Shown: positions 8,384-21,100, counted from the stretch's first letter. The stretch is DNA of 26,122 nucleotides from Seison nebaliae (GCA_023231475.1 JALJEE010001887.1:1-26122), one strand, 5' to 3'. Notes: generated by a model not told the origin, from the sequence alone. Numbers and translations are program-made.

Positions 8384-10393
8384 ATGGCAAATGTTTTAAA
8401 TCCAATCTCATCGAGTATGCCGGAAGAGAAAGAGGAAAAGTTTATACCATTCCGTGAAAGAGGATTATTAAACTTGAAGGATCCTAAAATTACCAAAGAT
8501 TTTTTGAAGAGACACTGTCGTGAAAATAAACTATACGTAACGCCGGAATTGAATGACGTATTATATTTGCATTTCAAAGGATTCTCCAAAATTGAGTGTT
8601 TGGAAGAGTATGTTGGTTTAAAGTCGTTATGGTTAGAGTCGAACGGTATAAAGCAAATCAGTAATTTAGATAATCAATTGGAGTTGCGTTGTTTGTACTT
8701 GCACTACAATCTACTTCATAAAATCGAAAACATATCTCATCTCGTTCATTTGGATACGTTAACATTGGATCATAATGGAATTTCTAAAATCGAAAATTTG
8801 AGTGATTTACCAGTACTGAAAACTCTTCAAATTTCTCATAATCGAGTAAGTTCTGTTGATGATCTGATCGAATTAATCAAATGTCCCCAACTATCAAGTG
8901 TCGATTTATCACACAATTTCATTGAAGATCACGATGTCTTACCGTATGTATTTGCTCATATGAAATCATTGAGTCTTATCAATCTCATGAATAATAAAAT
9001 CAAAATGACAATGCCGAATTACCGAAGGAGAATGATTTGCGATATTCCAAATTTACATTATTTGGATGATCGTCCAGTCTTCAAACAAGATCGAATTGGT
9101 GCAGAGGCATGGCTGGTAGGCGGATTGGAAGCCGAGAGGAAAGCAAGACATAAACTACGAGAGGAAGATGATAAGCGAATACGAGATAGTTGTTTAAGAT
9201 TAGCTGGTTACATTAAGAAGAACATTCAGAAACGAACAGAAAGTGAATCTTCAGATAATGAAGAAAAGGAAAAAGAACCAAAAGAAGAGCCAAAACGAAT
9301 TGACATCGTTGAAGTGATAGATGAAAAAGAAAAATCAGATAAAGAAGAATTAGAGAAAGAAGAAGATGGAAAAGAAAATGAATTGGAGAAGTCAGAAGAA
9401 AATAATGGTAATCTTATACAAAATACAGTTACTAATTTGATTGATGATGTAATAAATAAAGTTCAGAGATGTGAGGCATCAAATGAAGAAGGCAATCGTG
9501 AAGAAATCGATCAACAGAATAATATGAATGAACCATTAATTGTGGATGATATTAAAATAGATATCGATGAAGTGTTGGCAAATCAATCGACGAATGAAGA
9601 TAAGAATGAACAAGATTATTATTTCATTAATGACGATGATATTAAGAAGGCGACTGGTGAGATAATTGACGATATGGAATCAATTATAAATCAATTGAAA
9701 GATGGTCAAATTTTAGATATGTCAAAAGAAATGGTTGATGAGAAACTGGATAAAAAAGAAAAGATTGTAGATATTCAATTGAATGAGCAAGAAGTAGAAT
9801 TGAATGAATCATCAATTAATGAAATGGATCATTCGATAAAAAATGAAGAATTAAATGAGGAAAAAATTGATGACGCTTTACTTCATTTCGACTCAAAATT
9901 TGAGGAAATTGAAGAGGATGAAAACGGAGATTTTGAAAAAATGAAAGATCTACTATTTGAATATGAAACGAAGAATGATGATGGAACGAGAATTCTGAAG
10001 ATAGATGAAGGATTCGACGATGAAGACAAAGAAGAAAAATTACCAAATTTAAATGAGGAAATTAACAATGAAACAAATTTCGAAAATAACAACTCAAAAG
10101 ATGAGAAAGAAGAAATAATCGAACTTAATTTCAAAAAGAATAAGACCAATGAAACAGAAGTGAAATTGGATGAGAAAAAAATGGAATTTGAATGTCAGAA
10201 AATAGAAGAGGAATTGATCCATATATTTAATGATACACCGGGACATGATGATGATGATGGAGAACGCGTGTCCACATCAGAATTTATAAAATTCACAGAC
10301 ATTTCTAAAAGTTCGAAGAATGAAGCTAAAGATCAAAATGATTTCTTTATAAAAGAAATTTCAACAAAAAGATACGGGAAAGATACGAAATGA
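8384..10393 (+). CDS. DNAAF1: DNAAF1/LRRC50 dynein arm assembly factor
   Basis: Single-exon ORF of 669 residues (human 725). DNAAF1 works in the cytoplasm to preassemble axonemal dynein arms. The N-terminal block [20 protein letters not shown] and then [17 protein letters not shown] match the family almost residue for residue. Leucine-rich repeats fill about 60-205 ([55 protein letters not shown]). The LRR cap [20 protein letters not shown] and [14 protein letters not shown] follow to about 243. The remaining 430 residues are a very acidic, low-complexity tail rich in E, D, K and N, poorly conserved in the family. The absence of introns is notable beside the intron-rich POC1. Possible polyadenylation signal AATAAA at 10450-10455. 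Confidence 0.96.
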   Translation: MANVLNPISSSMPEEKEEKFIPFRERGLLNLKDPKITKDFLKRHCRENKLYVTPELNDVLYLHFKGFSKIECLEEYVGLKSLWLESNGIKQISNLDNQLELRCLYLHYNLLHKIENISHLVHLDTLTLDHNGISKIENLSDLPVLKTLQISHNRVSSVDDLIELIKCPQLSSVDLSHNFIEDHDVLPYVFAHMKSLSLINLMNNKIKMTMPNYRRRMICDIPNLHYLDDRPVFKQDRIGAEAWLVGGLEAERKARHKLREEDDKRIRDSCLRLAGYIKKNIQKRTESESSDNEEKEKEPKEEPKRIDIVEVIDEKEKSDKEELEKEEDGKENELEKSEENNGNLIQNTVTNLIDDVINKVQRCEASNEEGNREEIDQQNNMNEPLIVDDIKIDIDEVLANQSTNEDKNEQDYYFINDDDIKKATGEIIDDMESIINQLKDGQILDMSKEMVDEKLDKKEKIVDIQLNEQEVELNESSINEMDHSIKNEELNEEKIDDALLHFDSKFEEIEEDENGDFEKMKDLLFEYETKNDDGTRILKIDEGFDDEDKEEKLPNLNEEINNETNFENNNSKDEKEEIIELNFKKNKTNETEVKLDEKKMEFECQKIEEELIHIFNDTPGHDDDDGERVSTSEFIKFTDISKSSKNEAKDQNDFFIKEISTKRYGKDTK

Positions 10394-11068
10394 AAATTTA
10401 AAAAAAGGAAATAATAATAATTAATTAATTAATAATTTTTTATTTATTTAATAAATATTTCTTTATAATATAAAGTTTATATTAATCCAGGAATTTCATA
10501 ACCAAGCCAAGAATTTAACACTAACAAATTTAAAGAAAAATTATATTAAGTTTCTGGTAGTGGATTTAAGTCTTTTTGATTTTGATTCATCATCCCCATC
10601 TATGAAATGACAACATCAATAACTCTGTTAATATTTGAAATGTTTGTTAATTTTTTCTCTTTCTTGTGCGTGTTAATTGTTGGTTGTTGAGTACAGGGAA
10701 GTCATGTAAATGAAATAGAAGAGAAATTTTGAGAGGAAAAGGTGATAATTTATGGCAGAATTCTTTCATTTGAGCTTAAAACAACTTTTTATTCGTAGTT
10801 GCTTGACAATTGGCTTAACAGAGAGTTGTTGTTTTTAAAGAATAAGATAAGCTTCTTATCATGTCTGTTAGGCCTAAATAGATAAGTCAATGAACTTCAC
10901 AATATTGGAAGCTAATTGTTTAAAGAATGAAGTGGGTGTCTATTGCCTTCATCTATCTTCTTCTCTCATCATTTCTATTACTATTATCATCCTTTAATGA
11001 TACGATTAATTGAATGTGATTTATCGTTTACTTAATTTTCTTGTTTATTGATATGACAGATAAGGAGA
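10394..11068. other. Intergenic region with GATA-type motifs
   Basis: No coding potential is seen. It contains the DNAAF1 3' end and the upstream region of the PWWP-HTH gene. Four GATAAG or CTTATC words lie in the last 220 bp: a head-to-head pair GATAAG-CTT-CTTATC at 10846-10860, one at 10881-10886 and one at 11059-11064, just before the start codon. Confidence 0.55.
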
Positions 11069-12899
11069 ATGTCTTTCGAAAATATAAATCCAATCTTCAC
11101 GGATTACAATGTCAATAACTTTCCGTTATTCAGCATTGTTTGGCATAAGAGCAATGGATCACCATGGTGGCCTTCGATTGTGGCGCATGTGTCGGGTGAG
11201 CATAATGCAGTTCATTTATTTACTTTAGGAAAATCGGCTGAAGGTGAATGGACATCATGTAGTCGATTAATTCCGTTTGATGGTTTGGAAGAATTCAAGA
11301 CGTTTGCCCAGAAGAAAGTGAATAGTGGGAAAGATAAAGATTCGAAACAAGAATTGGCGAAACAATATCAATTGAAAGTTGCGACGAGTAAGAGAAATTC
11401 CTGGGATGTTGCAATGAAACAAGCGATGAAATTGAGAGAAATGAATAATAGTGAACGAATGGATTTCTTCCAAGTCAACATTTTACAAGGCAGATCTTTT
11501 AATGATTATAAACCGCCAATATTACACAATATCGAAATATTATCAGTTCCTGAAGGAATTCATGTTCGTTTTATTTATTGTTTTTTATTCACTTCTTCTT
11601 CTTTTATAGAGAAATCGATTAATGAGAGATCATGAAGCTGATGAAGCAGCAAAACATGCATTAGACGACAAATCGAATATTCGTCGAGAAGATAATTATC
11701 ATATTAGTCATGTTGATGATAATCGAGGGAAATATGAAAAATTTAATCGACCATATAATGATCAACATCATATGCATCATCATCCCCATAATCATCAATT
11801 GCAACTGCAACAACAACAACATCATCATCCATCAAATTCCCAACAACATCATATTACACCGGTTAATAAGTCAAATGATGCGTCTTATACAACGTCAGCT
11901 GGTGCTGATCCTCATTTGGTGGAACGATATGAATATGCTGTACAACATGTCAAACAAGGATTATCAGTAGAAGAAGCGTCAAATAAATATCGTGTGTCAA
12001 TTTCAGCTTTACGTCGATGTATCGAAGTGGGAAATGTAGCAAATGAAGCGCCGAGAGGACGTGGAACGAGATTAAGTGAAGAAGAAGAATTGAAATTAGT
12101 GGAATGGTTATTGAGTAAACCAGATTTGAAATATAATGATGCAATTAAACGAATTAATCATAAAGTCTGTAAATTATTCGAACGATCTCATCGGAATAAT
12201 CCTTTCAAAAATGGGAAACCGTCGATGGATTGGTGGTATGATTTCTTGTCGAGACATCCTCAAGTGTTGGCATCTAAACCTGATTGGTTTATGAGAGGGA
12301 AAGTGAATGATCAATATATTGAGGATGTACAATCGGGACGATTGAAATGTACGAAATTCCGTCGTGCAATTCTTTCTGCCATTCAATATATTAAAACATT
12401 AACTAGTACCACTGCAACAACATCGTCGTCAGTAATACCACCAGGAAATAATCGAACGAATGATAGTCCGACTGAAAGAGTTAATCGAATGGTAGAAAGT
12501 GGTGGGAATAATTATGGGACAAATGAAATGGGAATGACTGACATAAAACTATCAAGAAAATCATATCATCCGATGGAACCGAATATTTATCCAAATGAAT
12601 CAAACGAACGACCTGCTCATGCAACTTATACTGCTGAATATTTACAATATCCAGAAGAATCCTGTTCCTCTTCACAAATTCCACAACAGCCATCCCAACG
12701 TGTCACAACAACCAGTCAACATTTCCCACCAGGTGATGACACTCCGAGTCAAACCGAATTCATCGATTCCAAACATACTACTAGGAATTATGAACGATAT
12801 GAAGATACATCTCAACAATATCATCCCTCCCAACAACAACAACAATTTGAAGAAGAAGATAATGATGCGCCACCGCACAAGTTTATGAAACGTGAATAG
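11069..12899 (+). CDS. PWWP domain fused to psq/CENP-B-type HTH
   Basis: Exons 11069-11563 and 11610-12899 (46-nt intron) give 1785 nt, a 594-residue protein. Residues about 20-85 are a PWWP domain (FSIVWHKSNGSPWWPSIVAH), a module that commonly binds H3K36-methylated nucleosomes and DNA. After a His/Gln/Asn-rich spacer, residues about 269-304 form a psq-like helix-turn-helix (YAVQHVKQGLSVEEASNKYR). Residues about 319-392 resemble the CENP-B/Tc5-type second HTH of pogo-like transposases, with the typical NPFKNGKPSMDWWYDFLSRH block. No DDE nuclease follows; the rest is a disordered tail rich in Ser, Thr and Gln. This looks like a transposase-derived DNA-binding domain fused to a chromatin reader, with a nuclear role likely. 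The exon junction gives PEGIH-RNRLM in phase 0. Confidence 0.85.
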
Positions 12900-13115
12900 T
12901 ATTTAACTAATTGTAACATTATTACGTTTTCCCCCTTTTTTTTCCGTCAATAATGAAGAATTTCCTTTATTAGTTGTATAAACTATAATATTGTAAGACA
13001 AATATTTTTGAATGACTGAAACATTAATTTTTTCAAATCATTCCCATTTGTTTTTTATTGATATTTTACAAAAAAAATTAATATAAGAAAAATTGAGCTG
13101 TGTCGAATAATACCT

Positions 13116-13571
13116 TTATTTTGCATCATCATCATTATTATCTTCATAAATCGTATTACCATCATTAATCGATGATGATTTCTTCTCATTTTTACCATTA
13201 TCGTAATCTTTCAATTCTCTGTCGGAGTCTGTCTCATTCACTCGGACATGTTTATTTTTTTCTTTCATAGTTATTTCAATTGGATTAGTTCGATTACCTC
13301 TCAATCTTTTCGGAATATAATCACTTCTAGCTTTTCCCATAGTTTTCGGATCATCAGCTTCTTCCACTAGAATCTTATTTGATTTCTCTAAAATATCAGA
13401 TGTGGCTTCAGCTCGTTTCGATCGTGAATGTTGTGGATAATGAAGTTTAAGTTGATTCTGAATCATTTCATTCACATCTTTCTTGAATGAACTTGAATTT
13501 ATCATAAAAATAGTCACAGTGATAATAGCGAAAACGATTAAACAAATTATTGTCTTATATTTGATTTCCAT
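13116..13571 (-). CDS. Small type II membrane or secreted protein
   Basis: ORF of 151 residues that I do not recognise. A short N-terminal segment (MEIKYK) is followed by a hydrophobic helix at about 7-26, which could be a signal anchor or a signal peptide. A dibasic RSKR (50-53) lies about 25 residues after the helix and matches the furin or proprotein-convertase pattern RxKR, so release of the distal part is possible. The remaining hundred residues are hydrophilic, rich in D, E, K and N, with two NxT sequons (GNRTN and VNETD) and no cysteines. It ends convergently 216 bp from the PWWP-HTH gene. The intact frame and clear N-terminal topology argue for a real gene; additional exons cannot be excluded. 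Confidence 0.6.
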   Translation of the reverse strand: MEIKYKTIICLIVFAIITVTIFMINSSSFKKDVNEMIQNQLKLHYPQHSRSKRAEATSDILEKSNKILVEEADDPKTMGKARSDYIPKRLRGNRTNPIEITMKEKNKHVRVNETDSDRELKDYDNGKNEKKSSSINDGNTIYEDNNDDDAK

Positions 13572-13827
13572 TGAGTTAATCGATAACCATTTGAGAATGT
13601 GATGAGAAGTTTATTCGAATAAAAAAGAAGGAGAAAAAGAAATGAAAGGAAACGATGAATACTTAACAATTGTTTGGAATGGGAGACTAATTTAAAGTTA
13701 GTGAAACAAAATCCTTTTCTTTACAAAACAAAATATGAGAGAGAAACAATTGAAAAATTGGTGAATTTTTCTCATAAAAGAAATAGATTATTTACAAATG
13801 AGTAGAAATTAGATGAAATTGAACAGT

Positions 13828-14310
13828 TTATAAACAATAAAGTTTAAGTGATTGTTGGAAACGTAAAATCTGCTTGTCCTCACTTTCATTAAGAGATACT
13901 TTCCCAATTTCGTGTAATGATTCGTTTGATGTTCGCATCTATAAGAAAATGAAGAATAATTGGGAAAAATAAATTACAACTGTTTTTTCTTTTATTTCTC
14001 TTAAATGATCAGGTGATACAAATGGCTGAATTAAATCCTTCATACTTTCTTCATATAATTCTTCTTCTTTCTTTTTTGATTTAATTTCATTTTGTTTCCG
14101 ATCATTGAATTCATCAATTAGTCGATAATCAAAAATATTTTTCGCAGGTTCCCAAGTCGAATCGGAAAGTGGCCAATCTTTCCACTTCACCAAATATTCC
14201 ACCTTACCTTTTCTTAAACGTTTCTTTTGGATGTAGTCAACAATAAATACGTCTTTTTGCTCTAGAATATGTAGCGGAACTCCCAATACTATCTCCGACT
14301 TTTCAGACAT
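13828..14310 (-). CDS. Polycomb/CBX-like chromodomain protein
   Basis: Exons 13981-14310 and 13828-13938 (42-nt intron) give 441 nt, a 146-residue protein. The chromodomain spans about 20-72: DVFIVDYIQKKRLRKGKVEY, then LVKWKDWPLSDSTWEPAKNI and DYRLIDEFNDRK. The aromatic cage that holds methyl-lysine is complete at F22, W43 and W46, with the spacing of CBX7. The RKGKVEYLVKW and NI-D-RL features favour the Polycomb (H3K27me3) class over HP1, and no chromoshadow domain follows. I find no clear C-terminal Pc box and no AT-hook, so coupling to PRC1 is uncertain. An upstream in-frame ATG at 14334 would add a run of Phe and Val and is less likely. The gene is divergent from UBC9 across 712 bp. Confidence 0.82.
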
Positions 14311-15022
14311 CAAAAAAAAAACAAAAATAAACAAAAGAACTATAAAATTTAGAATAAAAACAATATCTAACTTTCTTAATATTTTCCTAATCTTAGAATA
14401 AAAATTAGTTAATTTAAAATTCTAATCTAAATTTTCTATCGTTTTTCAATTTGAAGCTTTGTAGAACAACAAAAATAATAAGGTTCCATCTATTTGGAAA
14501 ATTATTAAATTGTTTATTTTATCACATAGCCAAAATTTTCCATTTCAAAAATATGTTTTTTATCCCTTGCTTATTGAGCTGGAAAGAATAAAATTTTCTG
14601 AAAATATTTTTTTTTCTATTTTGCATCCATGTTAGCTGTCTATGAAGTTAGGATATTGGGAAAAAACATGTCATTCGTGTAATTTAGGTTTTGATGAAAA
14701 ATATTTGATTATTTCAAAACTTTTTTTTGATTATAGATACCATGGCTCTTAAAATTTAGGCTTATGTCTTAAATTAAGAAAAAACTAGAAAATAACATCA
14801 AACAAGAACAAAAATATTCAATCGATTGGGCTAGGAATTAGAATGTAAGTTTTAGAATTCGGAAGAATTTCATTAAAAAAAATCGTTTTTTTTCTTTTAA
14901 CGATCTATGTCATTTAAAATTTTCTTTTTCAGTTCCTTATCTGTCTTAGGCACAGAGTTTCTATTGCAGTTTTTTTTTTTACAACTGGTATAAATTTCCT
15001 TATTATTTAAATTATTTCTAAA
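14311..15022. other. Divergent intergenic region, chromodomain gene/UBC9
   Basis: An AT-rich stretch between two outward-facing genes. I see no coding sequence, RNA gene or clear motif. Several long A and T runs occur, including a T10 run about 50 bp before the UBC9 start. It presumably holds both promoters. Confidence 0.5.
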
Positions 15023-15526
15023 ATGTCGAATGTGGCTGTTTCTCGTTTGATGGAGGAGAGAAAACGATGGAGACAAGATCACCCATACGGTTTCATAGCT
15101 CATCCAACAAAAAATGCGGACGGAACTTTGAATCTGATGGATTGGGAATGTGGTATACCAGGACCAAAGAATTCTTTATGGGAAGGTGGCATGTATCGTA
15201 TAATGATACATTTCCGAGAAGATTATCCAACTACTCCTCCAAAATGTCAATTCGAACCAGGACTATTCCATCCTAATGTTTATCCTTCGGGGACGGTATG
15301 TTTATCGTTGTTGGACGAAGAAAAGGATTGGAGACCAAGTATCAGCGTCAGACAAATTTTGCAAGGGATTCAAAAATTATTGCAAGAACCAAATGCAAGT
15401 GATCCCGCTCAAGCGGACGCTTATTGCATTTTCATCAACAATCGAGTTCAATATGAAGAGAAAGTGAAAGAAGAAGCTCTTAAGTATCGGTCAGACATCG
15501 GTGTTTTACCACCACGAAGAAAGTAA
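15023..15526 (+). CDS. UBE2I: SUMO-conjugating enzyme UBC9
   Basis: Complete single-exon gene of 167 residues (human 158). UBC9 is the sole E2 for SUMO: it receives SUMO from the SAE1/UBA2 E1 on its active-site cysteine and passes it to lysines on target proteins, mainly in the nucleus. The sequence matches throughout: the N-terminal [39 protein letters not shown] with the HPN motif at 83-85, catalytic Cys93 in TVCLSLL, the family-specific DEEKDWRP insert after it, and [13 protein letters not shown]. The C-terminus carries about nine extra residues ending PPRRK. Residue numbering is in register with human through the active site. The next gene converges on it with a gap of 153 bp. Confidence 0.98.
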   Translation: MSNVAVSRLMEERKRWRQDHPYGFIAHPTKNADGTLNLMDWECGIPGPKNSLWEGGMYRIMIHFREDYPTTPPKCQFEPGLFHPNVYPSGTVCLSLLDEEKDWRPSISVRQILQGIQKLLQEPNASDPAQADAYCIFINNRVQYEEKVKEEALKYRSDIGVLPPRRK

Positions 15527-15679
15527 TTTATTATTATTATATATTTCCATTTTTATTGTTATCGAACTTATCAAACTTTGTGCTATGAAACGAAAAGAAT
15601 TTTTTAAATTTTCTTACGTAAAGTTTTTGTTCAAATTTGAAAGAAAGTTTTTATTCAAATAGAAAGCTAAAGAGAATGT

Positions 15680-17517
15680 CTAATTCTTTTTTGAATTTAA
15701 ATCATTCTCCAATTGATTTACTAAAATCTCAAAGTTGTCCTCTTTCAATTTATCAAGAAGAATCGATTGATTAATCAATTTCTTTTCTTTTTCTTCTAAT
15801 TCCAATATCTCCTTTTTAATTATTCCAAATTGTTCAAATATTTTATCAATCGATTTCTTTATTTTTCCAAAATGATCATTATTCTATAAATGTTAGTTAT
15901 CGTTCGATTGGAAACCAAATAAAATTTCTAAACTTCTATCGAATCTTCCAAAGCACTTTGAAGTCTATCCTTCTTTCTTTCTAACCTGTCATTCACTTTC
16001 TTCATGTCTAACGTTTCATTGACAATTTTTTTCAATTCAATTTGTTGTTTCTTTATCTGTTCTTTTAATGCATTAATCTGACTATTGATAAATTCCTTTG
16101 AATGTGATCCTTTCGATTTGGTAATTTTTTCAAAAAAAGATTTTCTCTAAAAAAATTATGAATTATTTTATAGAAATAAAAAGATTTTAAATTATCAACT
16201 TCAATCGAAATCGATTTTTCTTTCTTTAATAATTTTTCATTTTCTTCTTTTAAAAAACTTGTTTCTTTTTCTGCGGGGTGTTTAAGAAGTTCAATTTGTT
16301 TTTTTAAATTCAATAAATCATTTTCCAAATTATATTTACCATCTTCCAATATTTCTTTCTCTTTTTGAATCTTCTCTCTTAATTTTTCATTCTCACCTTT
16401 TACCAGTGTCAATTTCTCTATACATTTCTCTTCAATCTCATCCAAATCAGATGTAGATGGTGATTGACTGATTATTAATTCCATCGTCTTCATCGATTTA
16501 CTATCAATCGTTTCTGATAATTGTTTTATATTTTTTTCTTTTATTCGAATTTTTTTCTGTAATTCTTTTTCCTCATTATTCAACTTTTCCATTCTCTTCT
16601 GATTCTCTTGATTTTCATTCAATTCTTTTTCTAATTCTGTTTTCATTAATTCATATTTTTCCTTCAATATATCCATCCGGTTTATGATGTCATCCGTTTC
16701 CTTCTCCATTTGATTTTGAGGAGTATCGCCTTTCAATTCAATTCCTTCATCTTCAATCAAAGTTCCATTATTGTCAGTTTGTAAATCAGATGATTTTCTT
16801 GAAAAGTTTTCATTAGAAATCCTTATCAAATTTGTATCATTTAATTTGTATTTTTCCTTAGCGATTGCCAATTCATTCTTGAAGACGAGTTGTCTCAAAT
16901 ATTTTTTGTCAACAATTCTACGATTTCGACATAGTAAATGGATAATTCGTTTTGAATGAGTCATCAAAAAATCAGATTCCATTTCTTTTTTCATTTCTCT
17001 TAGAAGATAATTCTTCTTGTCTATTTTTTCTGGTAATGTTTCAACATCCTTTGCAGTTTCTTCACTTTCCTTATTGTATTTGAGGAAGCAGTCAGATAAT
17101 ATTCGTTGTATAGTTCCACGAACATTGTAAAGAATATCGTCATATTTGAAATAAATTCCGTTTTTCTACAAGAGAAAATTTTTCAAAATAATTTGAATAG
17201 AAATCTAACGGAAAAAATTAAAGTTAAAGTCGTTGCGAGTTTGACTTGTTTTGGGAAATTGTGGGGAAAGTGTTCAGGAAGATCAACTGTCTCTGAAGAA
17301 AAGGAAATGGCGAAATACCGTAATATTTCATAAATGTCTTTCCTTGATAATTCTTTCAATGTATTAATATCTTTCAATGATTCACTTTGAATGTTGAGTA
17401 GTAATTGAATTGATGAAATGATATTATAAATAAATGTCAGGAAACGAATAAAAAGAACTTCTTAATTTTATTATTCAATTGTTTCAATTGAACTATAATG
17501 ATATTTTCTTCATTCAT
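15680..17517 (-). CDS. Coiled-coil protein, unassigned
   Basis: Five exons: 17459-17517, 17246-17384, 16200-17165, 15934-16146 and 15680-15883 (introns 74, 80, 53 and 50 nt). They total 1581 nt and a 526-residue protein. The N-terminal 150 residues look globular and helical (LSRKDIYEILRYF, then KNGIYFKYDDILYNVRGT). From about residue 190 onward there are long heptad-like coiled coils dense in E, K, L and N, broken near a QSPSTSDLDEIEE segment. A basic segment KSKGSHSKEFINSQINALKE follows the fourth intron. A small N-terminal fold followed by coiled coil is seen in kinetochore (NUF2), IFT and CCDC proteins, but I cannot place it in any of them. The start ATG at 17517 opens a 59-nt exon and is tentative; the 3' end is firm. 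Confidence 0.72.
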
Positions 17518-18181
17518 CTTTTTTTGGTTATTTCCCGTATTTATTAGTTGTCTTATTTGAAACGAGTTTTTTATTGAAGGAAATGAACTAATCTTGTATT
17601 GGTTGTTCAAATTCCTAATCTATTCCAAATCTCCAATTAATATTTTAATCTCGAGTTATTTTTTTTATGTTCATGATAATGATGATAAATTCGAGAAAGA
17701 AAATGGTATAATTTGTTTATTTATTTAATGTGGCGAACCGGTAAATGAAAGGAGATTGAATAAAGTTGAAGAGGAAAGATTAATTACTACATAATTATGT
17801 AAAGAATCGAAGTAATTGTAAAGAAGTTTGCGTAAATAAAGAAATTTTATTAATTTCTATTCAAATTAGATCCATAAGGAAATGACATGAAATATCTATA
17901 ATTGGGGGGAAGTGAAGAGACTTGTTGAAGTGATTATGTACATGAAGAAAGAAATCGGACGAATAAGAACTCGAAAAAAAAGTATCGAATCAATCGACAA
18001 AATTCATCGATTAATAATCGATTCGGAAAGAAAAGATAAGAAAACTGAGGAGGATTCAAACACCGGAGAGAAAAAATAAATAATAAATAAAATTTTATAG
18101 TTTTGTTGAAAGAATGAATGTTTGTTGAATTGATGATAAATAAATGAAAATGGTTGCGGGAAAAAAATCGAGAAAAATATA
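17518..18181. other. Intergenic region
   Basis: Lies between the 5' end of the coiled-coil gene and the 3' end of the PDZ gene, both on the minus strand. It is AT-rich. A 47-codon plus-strand ORF at 17936-18079 is basic and without recognisable features; I do not call it. Nothing else is visible. Confidence 0.5.
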
Positions 18182-21100
18182 TTAGTCTTTAGGTGATTGA
18201 ATATAATTCTTTTGCATAATTAACAACTCACGTAATAATCTCACTGTTAAAGTGAGTTGTTCGGATGCCGAGTCGAAATAGGCGGCACGTAAACCTCTGA
18301 TGGCTTCTTCACGACTCATTCCATAACATTCGACATGTTCAATTTCTACTAATTCCAAATTATCTTCTTTTATTCGCTCGTTCAATTCATCATCATTATT
18401 TATTGCATCAAATAATGCACCGCCTTCGTGAATGGTATCAATAATAATTGGATAAGGAAGTTTTCTTCCATTCTTCATAATTCTTCCACCTTGCAAGTCA
18501 ATGCCGAGATCGGGTGCAATCTTTTTCACATTTATATCGAACGTTAATTCTTTCGTAAATCCTTTTAATGGTAAAAGTGAACTGATAGCAGTTTGTGAAC
18601 GTTGTTTCGTTTCTCGTAATTTCTCCTCTTTTTGTTGTCGTTTCAATTCGTCAGATGAAACGGTTGTTGCTGATCTGGGTTTCAACCGTCTTAATGATGT
18701 AGTCAATTTACTTACCATTGGTCTCTTTAATAATAATCGATCATCATTTCCATCCGTCTCGTCGAATGTGAAGATTGCATCTTGATATTTCGTGAAATCT
18801 TCTTCATTAATAATTGGTTTGAATAAAGTGAATAATAAAGTCTTATCATAATTTTCTTCATTCTTTATTGAATTTGAACGATTCAATTTCAATTGTTCCT
18901 TCTTCAATTTATCTGTTAAATTTCCAATTTTTTGTTGGATTAAATATTTATTAGCTTGACGTAAGAGTGTCTGTTTAGTCGTCTCATTTAATTGGGGAAT
19001 ATCATTCAATTTATTCTGAAGGAAATTATAATAGGACGTTCTTGCCGGTGATGTTTGTTCATCCAGATCAGTTGTGTCTGATGTCGACTTTTTTCCTGTA
19101 TAATTTTTATAGAATTTTGGGAAACGATTGAACGTATATTTCCCACGGAAATTCGACACAAATGAGTTTTTCGATGAATTTTTCATTCCGGGTAAACTGT
19201 CGTCATGTTTAAATGTTATCGTCAAATCAGTATCAGAACCGTCATCATTTAAATGACTATGATGCATTTCATCACTAATCGTATCCAATGCTGATGTTGA
19301 TCCAGTGAATTGATGGTCTGTTGATTTACTACTTTTTATTTGATCTAATGCATCAGCACTATTCGATATTCGTCTTCGATGAGTATAAATTGAACGATCT
19401 TTTGTATCGATTGATAATTCATCAATTGAAGTTCGATTATTATGATTTTCTATTGGATAATGATCAATCTCTTTATTTTCATATTCCTCTTCATCATTAT
19501 CCATGTCGTTCTTGTTGTTGTTGTTGTTGTTATAGAAGGAATGAAATTCTCTTCTTTTCTGATGATTTGTTGAAGTAATTTTATCATCATTATTTCCATA
19601 TGTATTATCTGAACTCTCTTGACTTTCATGCACATTATTCACATCAGTTAACAATTCATTACTTGCTGTTCGAGTGATTTTAGTTGATGAAACGGTTTTC
19701 GTTGGAGATTGTACATAAGTTGATATAGTTGGAGGATGTAGAATATTATTCGTTGTGACAATTGGTGGATTTGTAAGGAAATCTGTATTATTCGAATCAT
19801 TTTTTATTAGATGATCAATCGCAGTAATATATTCACCTTTTTCAGCAACTTCTTTTGGTGATGTTCTCTCATGACAATTTTTTTTGTTTCCCAATTGCTC
19901 ATCTATCGAATAATGATAAACTATCGCTTCAATACCATTAATTCGAGTTTCTAATTCACTTGTATCTTCTTCTTCTTCTTCTTCCTCCTCCTCGTCATCC
20001 TCTTCATGATTTGGTCTAAAATTTTCTTCATAACCACTACCATCATCACCACCGTTATATAAATTATTTACATTGATACCATATTTTCGATTAATTTCAT
20101 CGATTTTCTTATTTCCTAATTGACTAATTAATTGTGAGCGTCTGGGATGTGGTGATGATGATCGTTGGAAATGTGAACGGTCATTCGGATGTCCCTCCAC
20201 ATAACCAACGTCGTGTTCATCAACATCAGGTTCATTTCCAAACTCGTCGAACGTAAACAATTTGGTCTTCCCAAAGGTCGTTCTTCGATTATAATAGTTT
20301 CTATATTTCTCCTCGATCGAATTCTGTTCTATTGATGACGAAACATTCTTCTTTTCTTTTGCTGTCGATTTTGTACGTGATCGATGTCTTGATATCATTT
20401 CGTCTGGTAAACTTCTCAAATCATTCGACGAACAACTTGCACGGAAATTTCTTTGAATTTCTTTAAAGAACAGAATTATAATTTAAATAATTTCCGATAT
20501 GCAAATCATTTAACCATTCGCACTACCAATATCGTGATGTGAATTGACGTTAACAACAATATCTTGACATAATGGAATCGTTCCAGCTTTCTAGAATTAT
20601 TAAAAGGAAAAATATATTTTTCTTATCAATAATTTCTTTCACTTCAGTCTCTACTTATTTCACTGCGTTACTTTTCCGCCAATGAACATTTATTCTCTAA
20701 CTTATTAATACTCTTTAATGACGAATTAATGATGAATCATTCATTAACATAATGTGACATTAAATGGACAATAAATATTCTTTATCATAAAAATATTTCG
20801 TAATTTATTCTTAATTTAATTCGATTTTCTTTTTGTGTGAGAAATGTAATGATTTGCCCGTATATTGTAAACAAATTCCTTTTATTTAATTGGGAAATAA
20901 TCGAATAAATTATCTTTCATATCAATTGATATGACAATTTATCTTTAGTTCGTATGTATGGAGTATTCTCCAATTGTACATAGCGTCAGTTCTGAAGAAA
21001 ATCCACTGGGGAAAATGAGAGAATTGTTGGAGTTTACCTTCATCTTTCACACGTTTACATTAAATAAACAAATATTTTAATCTCAACTTTATTATGTTAC

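Noticed and set aside
9816-10149. Overlapping antisense ORFs within DNAAF1
   Set aside because: They are antisense readings of the acidic Glu/Asp/Lys-rich tail, giving Phe/Ser/His-rich shadows.
14311-14334. Upstream in-frame ATG of the chromodomain gene
   Set aside because: It would add only an Ile/Phe/Val run from a T-rich leader. The ATG at 14310 gives a more normal N-terminus.
17936-18079. 47-codon basic plus-strand ORF
   Set aside because: Low-complexity K/E/R/S composition in a 3' flank and no recognisable feature.
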